Shown: piece by piece, positions 28,301 through 35,625 of the stretch | Position numbering within the stretch: the stretch's first letter is position 1 | How the letters are laid out: the number at the start of each line of letters is the position of its first letter | Source: an uncultured Oscillospiraceae bacterium | Lineage (GTDB): Bacteria; Bacillota; Clostridia; Oscillospirales; Ruminococcaceae | Length of the DNA: 64,000 bases | Assembly: GCA_910589145.1 (NCBI GenBank) | Contig: CAJUSD010000008.1 | Coordinates: forward strand, 33,245-97,244 | Direction: 5' to 3' | Position numbers and translations under genes: made by a program | Notes under the pieces: model-generated | The model's input: the letters and a program-made list of their open reading frames with translations, nothing else | What the model was told of the DNA's origin: nothing | Database searches by the model: none

Positions 28301-28496
28301 TATACAATGTATCCTTGGCGTCCATCCCATTCAGGTCTGCCAAAATGACATCTGCTTTTGCTAAAGCTGATTCATCGGGTTCTTCCCCTTCATCGAATTC
28401 ATGTGTAAAATGTTCTAAAGGGACAATCCTTTTCATTATTTCAATTGCTTTGCGCTGATTCCCTATTAAATAGAAATGAATACAGCAATGATACAT
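25338..28496 (-). CDS. Cytosolic hybrid histidine kinase with degenerate receiver, PAS domains and two receivers
   Basis: About 1052 residues from the ATG at 28496 (AAGGGGGAG seven bases upstream). No transmembrane helix. N-terminal ~110 residues look like a receiver remnant (VILADLNGMD) lacking the acidic pair and the lysine. PAS domains follow (about 125-240 and 250-370, with a further PAS-like stretch to about 510), then HisKA with SNMSHDIRTPMN (His near 548), HATPase (KDNGIGM, GTGLGM), receiver 1 (VIDWLMPDMNG) and receiver 2 (VLMDVQMPVMDGYEA). The kinase core strongly resembles the one at 3065-5992, so they may be paralogues with different inputs. No adjacent output regulator. Transcribed alone. 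Confidence 0.92.
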   Translation of the reverse strand: MYHCCIHFYLIGNQRKAIEIMKRIVPLEHFTHEFDEGEEPDESALAKADVILADLNGMDAKDTLYRLLNGKRQDAELILLADKKQIEEIAGSLTEVKDIWTTPLSSEEIQFRFLRWQQSYKQEKDFWQTSHYLETAINSSPNLIWYKDKNGIHEKVNDSFCKTVRKTKKQVEGQRHAYIWDVEYDDPACIESEREVMSRKATLVSEEVIKTSEGTRLLTTYKSPLFNLDGSVMGTVGVAIDVTKEQEYRQEIISKNQALETIFTTMDCGVIYHTLDGSKIVRINRAALQILGYETQEEMMEDGFSTVAGSVVDEDKSKLRKSIQSLKKAEDSISVEYRVQHKDGKLLHIMGNVKLVEENGELFYQRFLLDCTAQKLREQEERNESERRQIELIHALSVDYTLVCFFNLDNGEGDLLQLAEGIDQSIAPIFKGKITFQDSMEQYIQRFVHTDDQESLRHTCSQENLKHVLSEGKTYYINYRSCINGKVVYYQIKAVRAGTWGNRHRIVLGFRNVDNATREEMEKKTLLEDALLQANRASKAKSIFLSNMSHDIRTPMNAIVGFTTLALTHIDRKDQVQEYLKKILTSGNHLVSLINDVLDMSRIESGKMRLDEKLCSLPDILHGLRSIVQADVRAKQLDLYIDAVDVLDEDIYCDKLRLNQLLLNLLSNSIKYTTAGGIVSMRISEKAGAPEGYATYEFCIKDNGIGMSKDFVDHIFEPFERERNSTISGIQGTGLGMAITKNIVDMMNGTIQVKSEQNVGTEFLVSLTFRLSSEVKIIPEIRKLKNCRALVVDDDFNTCDSVSYMLQQIGMRAEWTLSGREAVLRTHQAVMRNDMYSVYVIDWLMPDMNGIEVARRIRKETGGNVPIIVLTAYDWSDIEDEAREAGVSAFCSKPLFLSELRSCLSSIVDTSSSIETQMKKDKLQTLRSGRILLAEDNPLNQEIATVILEEAGFSTEVADNGQIAVNMLKNSQPGYYNLVLMDVQMPVMDGYEATKLIRKLENQELAAIPILAMTANAFEEDRQNALQCGMNGHIAKPINIEKMIETLDKVLA

Positions 28497-28864
28497 ATTA
28501 TGTCTCCCCCTTGCGCATTGCAAATGACTAACTTGGGTTTATACCTTTCCGTATGAGCTCTGCTTCAGGAATATTTCCCCCACAAATAATTCATTCGCTT
28601 ATGTGTTATATTTTACCAACCCCATTATACTTTGTCAATATAACGGTTTTTTCCAAACATGGAATAATGAGACTGCAAAAGACTGGCAGTATATTTATTT
28701 TTAGACAAAAATAAATCCTGAAAGATAAAAATCCAGACAGCATCTCTATATTTTTAGTGTATAAATCAGATATCATTCTAATAAAAAGAGAAATGATAAA
28801 ATAATCTAATATATAAAAGAAAAGGTGATTTTAAAAAATTTATTTTCTGCTTTATTTTCTTAAG

Positions 28865-28893
28865 AAAGATTGGGGTTGCTTTCCCCAATCTTT
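28865..28893. terminator. Possible bidirectional terminator hairpin
   Basis: AAAGATTGGGG and CCCCAATCTTT pair perfectly around TTGCTTT. Only short T tracts follow on the minus strand. No gene ends close by, so what it terminates is unclear. Confidence 0.45.
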
Positions 28894-29116
28894 CGACCAT
28901 AAAATTAATTTTCACATTTCTTCTTTTTAATACTGAGTGGGGAATTATCCTGACATCCCTGAAGCCTGAATTCAAACTTGGACGTTCAACTGGGTCAAGT
29001 ATCATCCACAAATTAGAATTCAATAGGTCAGAAAACTTTATTTCTCCCTTTTGGTTTATACAGGAGTATTTTGCGCCGGCGGTTTCAGTGCAGAAAGCTG
29101 CAATGGCGATCAGAAG

Positions 29117-29147
29117 GCTTTTCAGGAGCGCAGCTTTGCTGCACAGC
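29117..29147 (-). repeat. Dispersed hairpin repeat, copy 2
   Basis: Minus strand GTGCAGCAAAGCTGCGCTCC followed by TGAAAAGCC: the cleanest copy of the family, with a GTGCAGC/GCTGCGC stem and AAA loop. Starts about 20 bases after the stop of the second WYL gene. Confidence 0.65.
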
Positions 29148-29168
29148 TCCCGGAATCCGCCCCCTTTT

Positions 29169-30269
29169 TTATACGCTTGAGGTTGTGCAGTCCTTTGGTT
29201 TATGCTCGTAGGTCAGCATTTTAGATTTTACCTGTGTTGTTATCTCCAAACGTTTTGCCTGCAAAGCAACACGCGCTCGAACCTGCTGAAGAAACGATTC
29301 AGGCCCCAATACCCGTACCACTGGGCCAAACCCTAAAATGCGAATCAAAACTTCTGTTTCATCGGCTTTCTGATACCAAATTTTTACCTGGCAGTGTCCA
29401 GTCTGCTGGTCAAAAGAAGTTTCCTTTTTATAGGATGAAAATTCCACTAGAAAACGTTCCACTCCATTTCGTTCTGGTGAAACATCCACTTCAACCGGCT
29501 GGCTGCATTGCTGCTTTTCCATCCATTTCAGAAATAATAACCGTTCTGAGGGAGTTTCAAATTTTCCATAATAGGAACTGACTGCTGTGACCCGACCCAA
29601 ATTAATGGTAGCATATCCTGCAAATTTTTTATGATGCAGCCTTTGGCAGTATACCCGAAATTTATTATCTTTCTCAGAAAATTCCAACTGTAGGGGAAGA
29701 TAAACGCCTCTATGAATCCGGGGATTTTCCAAACCATCGTGAGTCCCAGCCTGAAAGGAAATTTCGACAGCATTTCCTTCCTGTAAAGCAGAAAGCACCA
29801 TACGGAAATTTTTTTGGTATACAGAGGATTGATAAGGATCGCCATCCTGGTACTGGTCAAAACAGCGAAAATCTTTATTTTGATATAAAGGGGCAATTCC
29901 TTCTAATGCCTGAGACAACCTTCCTAAAAGTTCATAAGAAAGGAACAGGGGGGCTTTTGGATCAGAAACTACAGCAGAAAGCCATTTTCGTTCAAGAAGG
30001 GTTAAAGGCCTTTTTGATAGACAATGCAGCCGGCTTTTCCAATGGGGAGGCGTCCCGGAAAGTTTCTCTAAAAAGGGCCATCCATCTTCACCAAGCAATT
30101 TAGGGAGCAGGTATATAGATGTTTCGGCAAATCCCATACGGTCTGCCAGCTTCTGGATTCCTTCCCGGGTCAGCCCGTTCTTTCCTGGATTTCCACAGAT
30201 CTGCAAAAGATACGATGTCATTTGATAATATGCCCCAAACACTTCTGAAAACAATTCCAATGCTGTCAA
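29169..30269 (-). CDS. WYL-domain transcriptional regulator (second of a pair)
   Basis: 366 residues. The central to C-terminal part has the WYL-type beta-rich fold (VEISFQAG, RVYCQRLHHKKFAGYATINLGRVTAV) and a C-terminal WCX-like region. The N-terminus resembles a winged helix but is weakly conserved. The start is TTG; TTGA overlaps the stop of the upstream WYL gene by two bases, so translation is coupled; a TTG three codons inside has better Shine-Dalgarno spacing. Paired WYL proteins elsewhere (PafB/PafC) act together in DNA damage response or defence control; the ligand here is unknown. Confidence 0.75.
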   Translation of the reverse strand: MTALELFSEVFGAYYQMTSYLLQICGNPGKNGLTREGIQKLADRMGFAETSIYLLPKLLGEDGWPFLEKLSGTPPHWKSRLHCLSKRPLTLLERKWLSAVVSDPKAPLFLSYELLGRLSQALEGIAPLYQNKDFRCFDQYQDGDPYQSSVYQKNFRMVLSALQEGNAVEISFQAGTHDGLENPRIHRGVYLPLQLEFSEKDNKFRVYCQRLHHKKFAGYATINLGRVTAVSSYYGKFETPSERLLFLKWMEKQQCSQPVEVDVSPERNGVERFLVEFSSYKKETSFDQQTGHCQVKIWYQKADETEVLIRILGFGPVVRVLGPESFLQQVRARVALQAKRLEITTQVKSKMLTYEHKPKDCTTSSV

Positions 30270-31576
30270 TCCTCCCCTCTATAGAGCCCTGCCATGCGTT
30301 CCATATCGTTGTAAAAACGCCGAACAACCTTTGAATTGTCCCCCTCCACTTTAAAAATCCTCCCAGTGAAGGTTTTAACCCATTCCATCAATTCGTTTGA
30401 ATCCGATACATAAATAGAATAACGAAAACGGTTTATCCCAACCTGTTCAATGGTACCGCCGCGGCCTTCCCGGAGAAGCCGCTGCAGAATATATTTTTCT
30501 CTTTTTTCATCTATAAACAGTTCCATTGAAAAACGTTCCCGCTTTGGTCTCCAGGTTATAGCAGAACCCCAAGCGGCATTTAAACTTTCCTCTCCCTGAC
30601 AGCGGATGTTTTCTAATTCTGGCGGACAGAATCCAAGGCGTTTAATAGATTGAATGTAATCTAATCGGAAGGAATGGAAATTTTTACGTTTGTCTCCATA
30701 GAGAACCAAGTATCTTCTTCCGGTTTGTGCGCTGACTAAAATGGTGATTGGAACCCCTGTACAGACAATTGGCTGTGAAATATTTTCCTTTTGCCTCTGG
30801 CGGCGGCCGAAATTGGTAATCTCTATCAGCTCTCCTGATGCAATTACTTCTATTGCTGTTAAGAGGATGTTGTCATCCAGGGTATGGGAAAGAAAATGAT
30901 GTTTAAACCGGATATGCGGATTGGAAAAGCCCTCCCGCTCCATAAGATAACTTCCAACTACGCCAAAAGGGGCGGTTTCAGAGAAAAACGCCAGAAAATC
31001 TTCCAACTCCTGATTTCCCTGGTATTTTTCTAATAATCTGGAGAGTTCTTCCTGTTCCGAATTTAGCCGGTAACATAGGGATTTTCCGTGTTTTTCAGCT
31101 GTAAAAAAACAGAGCCCCTTTTCAGAAGCGGTATACTCCCTGAGCTTTCCCCGGACAGTCTGCACATCAAAACACAGACCATACCGTTTTGACAGTTCAT
31201 CTGCAAGTTCTCCAGCAGTCCAACCCTCCTTTTGTGGGGGAGAAGTTCCTGACATGATTTCTAGCAGAAAAAAATGAAGGACAATGTCATTGTCCGTAAA
31301 ACTTTTACAGCGGTATGTTTGATATAATGGGTTCCGTTCTAATACCCCGGATTCCATTGACAGCCATACCTGTTTCCCACGTCCTCCATCCTGCCCCCGC
31401 TGCACACGAAAACGCATATAATCTCCAAGATAGGATTCTATCCTGCGGCGCTCGTTGTCATAGGTGCGAATGCTTTTGCCGGGATAATCTGACCGGGTTT
31501 TATATCCATATATAAAAAAAACCCTCATATAGTCGCGTAAACGATCAAAATTTTTTATCAGTTCCTGAAACGCCAT
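30266..31576 (-). CDS. WYL-domain transcriptional regulator (first of a pair)
   Basis: 436 residues. N-terminal winged helix-like region (about 1-130, with RSDYPGKSIRTYDNERRRIESYL), middle WYL domain (LIEITNFGRRQRQKENISQPIVCTGVPITILVSAQTGRRYL type, near 225-300) and C-terminal WCX-type extension. Start ATG at 31576 with AAGGACGG upstream, inside the end of the acetyltransferase gene (32-base overlap). With its downstream partner it forms a coupled pair likely to work as a heterodimer. Possible targets are not visible from neighbours. Confidence 0.75.
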   Translation of the reverse strand: MAFQELIKNFDRLRDYMRVFFIYGYKTRSDYPGKSIRTYDNERRRIESYLGDYMRFRVQRGQDGGRGKQVWLSMESGVLERNPLYQTYRCKSFTDNDIVLHFFLLEIMSGTSPPQKEGWTAGELADELSKRYGLCFDVQTVRGKLREYTASEKGLCFFTAEKHGKSLCYRLNSEQEELSRLLEKYQGNQELEDFLAFFSETAPFGVVGSYLMEREGFSNPHIRFKHHFLSHTLDDNILLTAIEVIASGELIEITNFGRRQRQKENISQPIVCTGVPITILVSAQTGRRYLVLYGDKRKNFHSFRLDYIQSIKRLGFCPPELENIRCQGEESLNAAWGSAITWRPKRERFSMELFIDEKREKYILQRLLREGRGGTIEQVGINRFRYSIYVSDSNELMEWVKTFTGRIFKVEGDNSKVVRRFYNDMERMAGLYRGED

Positions 31577-32111
31577 AACTATCCGTCCTTATTTCCAAAT
31601 GGCAGTCACATGGTTCCAATTCATATAAATGAGGATCAATTTCTTCTGCGTCTGTACAGCCCTGCCGCCGGTAAAAACGTTGTGATTCTTCTGACGAATG
31701 AGCCGATATGTATAGTTTTTCAACGCCGCGCTCCCTGGCGTATGAGCAGGCCAGCTGGAATAGTTCCGTTCCAAGTCCCTGGCTGCGGTATCCTGCGTCA
31801 GTGTAAAGTTCATGGAGAACAAGATATTGCCCATGGGAACCAATCGGCTTTCCCTCTACGGCGGCAAAGGCTGCCGGATGGCTGGAACCTTCAGGGAAGG
31901 CGGCAAACACAGCGCCGGAAACAGCAGTTTGCTTTAAACTAAGGGAGATTTTCCGCAGTTCTTCAGCATCCCAGTTTTCCGTAAAGGCGATTGGCTGTAA
32001 AGTCCATTCATCCTGGATTTTACGCCAACATTTTTTTACTTCTTGATACCTTTCAAAGCTGGATAGGAAATCCGCAGTGATTTCATCAGCTGTAAGTCTT
32101 TTATATTGCAT
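31545..32111 (-). CDS. GNAT-family N-acetyltransferase
   Basis: 188 residues. Acetyl-CoA-binding motif A is seen as YRSQGLGTELFQLACSYARERG, preceded by the LHELYTDAGYR strand and followed by ISAHSSEESQRFYRRQGC (motif B). Cytoplasmic. The substrate cannot be predicted. GGAGG ten bases before the ATG. First gene of a three-gene minus-strand operon with the two WYL regulators, overlapping the first by 32 bases. Confidence 0.85.
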   Translation of the reverse strand: MQYKRLTADEITADFLSSFERYQEVKKCWRKIQDEWTLQPIAFTENWDAEELRKISLSLKQTAVSGAVFAAFPEGSSHPAAFAAVEGKPIGSHGQYLVLHELYTDAGYRSQGLGTELFQLACSYARERGVEKLYISAHSSEESQRFYRRQGCTDAEEIDPHLYELEPCDCHLEIRTDSYGVSGTDKKF

Positions 32112-32210
32112 GTTAAAAATCCTCCGGTTTTTTACGGTTGATTTGTTTATTTTATTGTACTATACTTATTTATAGGAAGTCAATAAGCGTTCGTTAAATG
32201 ACACGAGTTC

Positions 32211-32242
32211 GATGAAGCAAAGATGCACTCCTAAAAAGTCCC
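32211..32242 (+). repeat. Dispersed hairpin repeat, copy 3 (degenerate)
   Basis: GAAGCAAAGATGCACTCC followed by TAAAAAGTCCC. The stem is imperfect but the tail and centre match the family. It sits in the divergent spacer between the acetyltransferase and ferredoxin genes. Confidence 0.45.
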
Positions 32243-32320
32243 AAGCCGCCAAGTATGGTTATAAAAATTCCATTATTTTGTGGGAAGGAACAGATTACCT
32301 TTCTGAAGGGAAGAACCTGA

Positions 32321-32968
32321 ATGATAAGAAAAATAATCAAGATTGATGAAGAAAAATGTACAGGGTGCGGATTATGTGCATCCGCCTGCCATGAAGGTGC
32401 GATTGAAATGATTCACGGAAAAGCAAAGCTCACCCGTGAAGATTATTGCGATGGGTTGGGGGACTGTTTGCCGGCATGTCCCGCCGATGCAATTTCTTTT
32501 GAGGAGCGGGAAGCCCCTGCCTATAATGAAGCAGCGGTTAAAGCTGCAAAAGAAAAACAAAAATCGGTACCATATGAAATATCTCCTGTTTCCGTAGTGG
32601 AAAGCCAGCTTACCCATTGGCCGGTTCAGCTTAAACTTGTTCCAAACCGTGCGCCATATTTTGACGGAGCTGATTTGCTGATAGCCGCAGATTGTACTGC
32701 ATATGCTTATGGAAATTTTCATAATGAGTTTATTCATAGCCGGGCAATAGCAGTTGGCTGTCCAAAGCTGGACAATATAGATTATGCTGAAAAATTGGCA
32801 CAGATACTGATGGGCAATGAAATAAAGAGTGTAACAGTTGTACGGATGGAGGTTCCCTGCTGTGGCAGGCTTGAAGATGCAGTGAAAAGGGCTTTGCGGT
32901 TAAGCAGGAAGTCCGTTCCGTGGGATGTCGTCACAATATCTACAAACGGTAAGAAGTTAAACAACTAG
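32321..32968 (+). CDS. Ferredoxin-type 2[4Fe-4S] protein with C-terminal iron-sulfur-associated domain
   Basis: 215 residues. N-terminal ferredoxin domain with CTGCGLCASACHEGA and a variant CDGLGDCLPACPADA, for two [4Fe-4S] clusters, then a linker and a C-terminal domain with AADCTAYAYGNFH, AVGCPKLDN and VPCCGRLE cysteines. This architecture is commonly found beside hybrid cluster protein genes in Clostridia, and here an Hcp-like fragment follows 17 bases later. Probably an electron donor or a redox sensor partner for it. Ribosome binding site GAAGGGAAG. Confidence 0.85.
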   Translation: MIRKIIKIDEEKCTGCGLCASACHEGAIEMIHGKAKLTREDYCDGLGDCLPACPADAISFEEREAPAYNEAAVKAAKEKQKSVPYEISPVSVVESQLTHWPVQLKLVPNRAPYFDGADLLIAADCTAYAYGNFHNEFIHSRAIAVGCPKLDNIDYAEKLAQILMGNEIKSVTVVRMEVPCCGRLEDAVKRALRLSRKSVPWDVVTISTNGKKLNN

Positions 32969-32985
32969 GGCAGGGGGACGAAATA

Positions 32986-33525
32986 ATGGGAAGCTGTCAG
33001 AATAATAACGTATCTGAATTGCAGGATCGCCTTATAGGTGGGTTAATTGGCCTTGCAAGGGCAGCCGATGGAAGTGCTGAAATTCCACCTTCCGCTGATT
33101 TTTGCATATTGGAAAGTCTCGCGGTGCTTTGTTCTGCTGAACCAAACGACGGATATCTCATGGAACTTATCCAACGTGTAGCTGAGGAAAAAAGAAAATT
33201 ATCCCCTGACTGTTTTGTTTGTGGTTCACCCTGTGGAAGAACGAATGACTATGACATGAAAAAGTTTTGGAATGTTGAAGAAGGTTCCAGTTCGCTGAAA
33301 ACAATGCTGCTGTATAGTATTCAGTGTATGGCAGTTTATGCCCTTCGAGCTGCAAAAATAGGTTTCACAGACAGCGAAATGAATTCGTTTTTTTATAAAG
33401 CTCTTTTTTCTATTGGGATGGATGATTGGGGAACGGAGAAAATTTTAACACTTTTAAAAGAAGCTGAGAAAATCAATGTAATATGCAGAACCCTTTGGAA
33501 AAAAGCATCCACTGAATTTTGCTGA
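32986..33525 (+). CDS. Stand-alone N-terminal helical domain of a hybrid cluster protein (truncated Hcp)
   Basis: 179 residues. ELQDRLIGGLIGLARAADG, then the cysteine block CFVCGSPCGRTNDYDMKKFW and a helical stretch SLKTMLLYSIQCMAVYALRAAKIGFTD...FFYKALFSIG correspond to the N-terminal region of long Hcp (hydroxylamine reductase-like) proteins. The chain stops right where the catalytic Rossmann-like domains should begin, so the ligands of the hybrid cluster are absent. The proximal cluster motif C-x2-C-x3-C is kept. The frame is intact, and it is cotranscribed with the ferredoxin gene. Either a decayed hcp or a functional free domain. Confidence 0.7.
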   Translation: MGSCQNNNVSELQDRLIGGLIGLARAADGSAEIPPSADFCILESLAVLCSAEPNDGYLMELIQRVAEEKRKLSPDCFVCGSPCGRTNDYDMKKFWNVEEGSSSLKTMLLYSIQCMAVYALRAAKIGFTDSEMNSFFYKALFSIGMDDWGTEKILTLLKEAEKINVICRTLWKKASTEFC

Positions 33526-33560
33526 TTATCATAAATAATAAATTTTATAGGAGGCTCACT

Positions 33561-34430
33561 ATGAATCATGATCTGACATTTTACGGAACTGGAGCAGCAG
33601 AAGCAATCCCCAGTCCTTTTTGTTCCTGCCGTATCTGCCGAAATGCACGCGAGAAGGGCGGTCATGAGGTCCGCCGCCGTTCTATGTTGAGGATATCAGA
33701 TGAAATGTGCATTGACCTGGGACCTGATACTGTTTCCCAGGCAGTTCAGTTTGGGGACTTGACCCAGCTTCGCCATGTCCTTGTCACCCATATGCACATA
33801 GACCATTTTTCCTATGGCGTGATGGAAATACGCAGAATGGCTTATGAACGTGGGGATTGGCCTCTGCACTATTATCTGACTGATAAAGCCTATGAAGCAG
33901 TAAAAATGTTTACCACCGATTCCTTTGTTGCAGAGGAAACAAAGAAACTGCTTCAGCTTGGCATTATGGAATTTCATCGGCTGGAATATGGACAGACTTC
34001 CATGATTGGAGGCGTGGAGGTAATGCCTTTGCGCGGCAACCATCGCGGACAGATCGGTGAAAACAGCGCAAACTATCTGTTAAAGCTTCCCAATGGGAAA
34101 AAGCTGTATTATGGCTTGGATACCGGCTGGTATTTGGATGAAACACTGGAAGCCCTGCGGGGTGTAAATTTGGATTATCTGGTGAGCGAATGTACCTTTG
34201 GACTTACGCCGGAACGTGGAGATAGACCAGAGGGGCATCTTCATGCCACTGCCTGTGAACAGCTTTTCCAGGTTTTGGCGGATCAGGAGACACTTACAGA
34301 ACAAAGCCATATTTATCTGACCCATATTAACCATCATACCTCTACCGGCGCAGAACTGGATGCGTGGCTGAAAAGCAGAAAATTCCCTTGTCCAATCACA
34401 CTTGCCTATGATGGACTGCAAATAAAGTAG
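33561..34430 (+). CDS. PhnP-like metallo-beta-lactamase-fold hydrolase
   Basis: 289 residues from the ATG at 33561, with TAGGAGG upstream; an earlier in-frame start at 33519 overlaps the Hcp fragment and is rejected. YGTGAAEAIPSPFCSCRICRNAREKGG at the N-terminus is typical of PhnP-type proteins with a zinc-binding Cys loop. THMHIDHFSYG is the HxHxDH metal motif; GNHRG and the LDTGWYLD Asp complete it. PhnP cleaves cyclic phosphodiesters in phosphonate use, but no phn genes are near, so only hydrolase activity is supported. Confidence 0.82.
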   Translation: MNHDLTFYGTGAAEAIPSPFCSCRICRNAREKGGHEVRRRSMLRISDEMCIDLGPDTVSQAVQFGDLTQLRHVLVTHMHIDHFSYGVMEIRRMAYERGDWPLHYYLTDKAYEAVKMFTTDSFVAEETKKLLQLGIMEFHRLEYGQTSMIGGVEVMPLRGNHRGQIGENSANYLLKLPNGKKLYYGLDTGWYLDETLEALRGVNLDYLVSECTFGLTPERGDRPEGHLHATACEQLFQVLADQETLTEQSHIYLTHINHHTSTGAELDAWLKSRKFPCPITLAYDGLQIK

Positions 34431-34482
34431 TTTGAATCTGTATAAAACCAGCCAAGCGGGAAGAAGGAAGGGAATGTAATCT

Positions 34483-35343
34483 ATGGAAGAATTTCTGATG
34501 AAACCCAAGATAGATTTTGCTTTTAAGGAAATCATGTACGACGAAAATGCTTTGAAGGGGTTTATTGCGGCAACCATAGAGCTGAATCCGGGGGATATCA
34601 AGTCAGTAAAAATTTTAAATACCGATTTACGGAAGGTTCATGTGGAAGACAAACAGGGAATATTGGATGTCAATGTCCTGATGAATGATAATACAGAGAT
34701 AGACATTGAAATCCAGCTATCAGAAATGCTGATCTGGCCGGAACGTTCCACCTTTTATCTGGCAAAAAAGTATGTGGACCAAATTAAAGAGGGGGAGCCA
34801 TACAGCGTCCTGAAAAAATGTGTCAGCATCAGCATATTAGACTTTAAGCTGTTTAAGAGTGAAGAATCCTTTTATTCCAGGTTCCGCATTATGGAGGATA
34901 CCCGGCATTTTATCTATACAGACAAGATGGAGTTCCATGTAATAGAGCTGCCAAAGCTGCCGAAGGAAATCCAGAAAAGCAGCAGCGATGTATTATTATG
35001 GGCAAAGTTCTTTGCCTCAGAGAAGAAGGAGGACTTTGAGATGTTGGCAGAAATGAATGAAGGGATTAAAAGCGCATACGAAAGGCTTCAGGTCATCAGT
35101 CAGGATGATACCAAACGCAGAGAATATGACGCTCGTATGAAAGCTCTCCGAGATTACAACCAGGGGATGCTTGAAGCAGAGGAACGGGGTATAGAGAGAG
35201 GCCGAACAGAAGGCCGAGCAGAGGGCAGTAATAATCGTGCATTTGATATTGCAAAAAATATGCTGTCTGCTGGTTTTGATATGGGGACGATTGCCAAAAT
35301 GACGAATCTGACCGAAACCCAGGTAAAAGCGCTACGCGATTAA
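34483..35343 (+). CDS. Rpn-family PD-(D/E)XK nuclease (recombination-promoting nuclease/putative transposase)
   Basis: 286 residues. N-terminal PKIDFAFKEIMYDENALKGFIAATIELNP is the Rpn family signature; the nuclease core has GILDVNVLMNDNTEIDIEIQL with the Asp and E-x-Q catalytic positions. The C-terminal ~100 residues are a charged helical domain (RDYNQGMLEAEERGIERGRTEGRAEG) ending in an HTH-like FDIAKNMLSAGFDMGTIAKMTNL. An internal AAGGAGG-N8-ATG at 35026-35043 could start a separate C-terminal protein. Rpn proteins are DNA endonucleases; enteric ones act as antiphage toxins restrained by their own C-terminal fragment. Start ATG preceded by GAAGGAAGGG; ATG at 34498 is an alternative. Confidence 0.9.
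   Translation: MEEFLMKPKIDFAFKEIMYDENALKGFIAATIELNPGDIKSVKILNTDLRKVHVEDKQGILDVNVLMNDNTEIDIEIQLSEMLIWPERSTFYLAKKYVDQIKEGEPYSVLKKCVSISILDFKLFKSEESFYSRFRIMEDTRHFIYTDKMEFHVIELPKLPKEIQKSSSDVLLWAKFFASEKKEDFEMLAEMNEGIKSAYERLQVISQDDTKRREYDARMKALRDYNQGMLEAEERGIERGRTEGRAEGSNNRAFDIAKNMLSAGFDMGTIAKMTNLTETQVKALRD
35041..35343 (+). CDS. Candidate intragenic small protein (RpnS-like) inside the Rpn gene
   Basis: In-frame ATG at 35041 preceded by AAGGAGG (35026-35032) with eight-base spacing, an ideal ribosome binding site in the middle of the nuclease gene. It would give the C-terminal 100 residues of the Rpn protein alone: the helical domain without the nuclease core. In enteric Rpn systems an internally initiated C-terminal protein blocks the nuclease. 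The case is strengthened because an exact copy of this unit, starting within the same codon, exists downstream as its own ORF. Translation is not proven. Confidence 0.5.
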   Translation: MLAEMNEGIKSAYERLQVISQDDTKRREYDARMKALRDYNQGMLEAEERGIERGRTEGRAEGSNNRAFDIAKNMLSAGFDMGTIAKMTNLTETQVKALRD

Positions 35344-35625
35344 AGGAATTTCCGAGGAGTTGGCAGAAATGAATGAAGGGATTAAAAGCGCATACGAAAG
35401 GCTTCAGGTCATCAGTCAGGATGATACCAAACGCAGAGAATATGACGCTCGTATGAAAGCTCTCCGAGATTACAACCAGGGGATGCTTGAAGCAGAGGAA
35501 CGGGGTATAGAGAGAGGCCGAACAGAAGGCCGAGCAGAGGGCAGTAATAATCGTGCATTTGATATTGCAAAAAATATGCTGTCTGCTGGTTTTGATATGG
35601 GGACGATTGCCAAAATGACGAATCT
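35043..35625 (+). repeat. Direct 267-bp repeat (35043-35309 and 35359-35625)
   Basis: Two identical direct copies offset by 316 bases, separated by 49 bases that contain the divergent end of the first gene. The left boundary falls on the last base of the internal ATG; the right boundary is within the final helix codons. Zero mismatches imply a recent event. Confidence 0.9.

Larger units (their letters stand above)
28497..29168. other. Long AT-rich intergenic region
   Basis: 672 bases upstream of the second hybrid kinase. It holds a hairpin at 28865-28893 and a hairpin-repeat copy at 29117-29147. A minus-strand ORF (28778-29023) crosses the hairpin and has no ribosome binding site or recognisable motif, so I do not call it a gene. 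Confidence 0.55.

Noticed and set aside
28778..29023. Minus-strand 81-residue ORF upstream of the second hybrid kinase
   Set aside because: It crosses the perfect hairpin at 28865-28893 and lacks a ribosome binding site or any recognisable motif.
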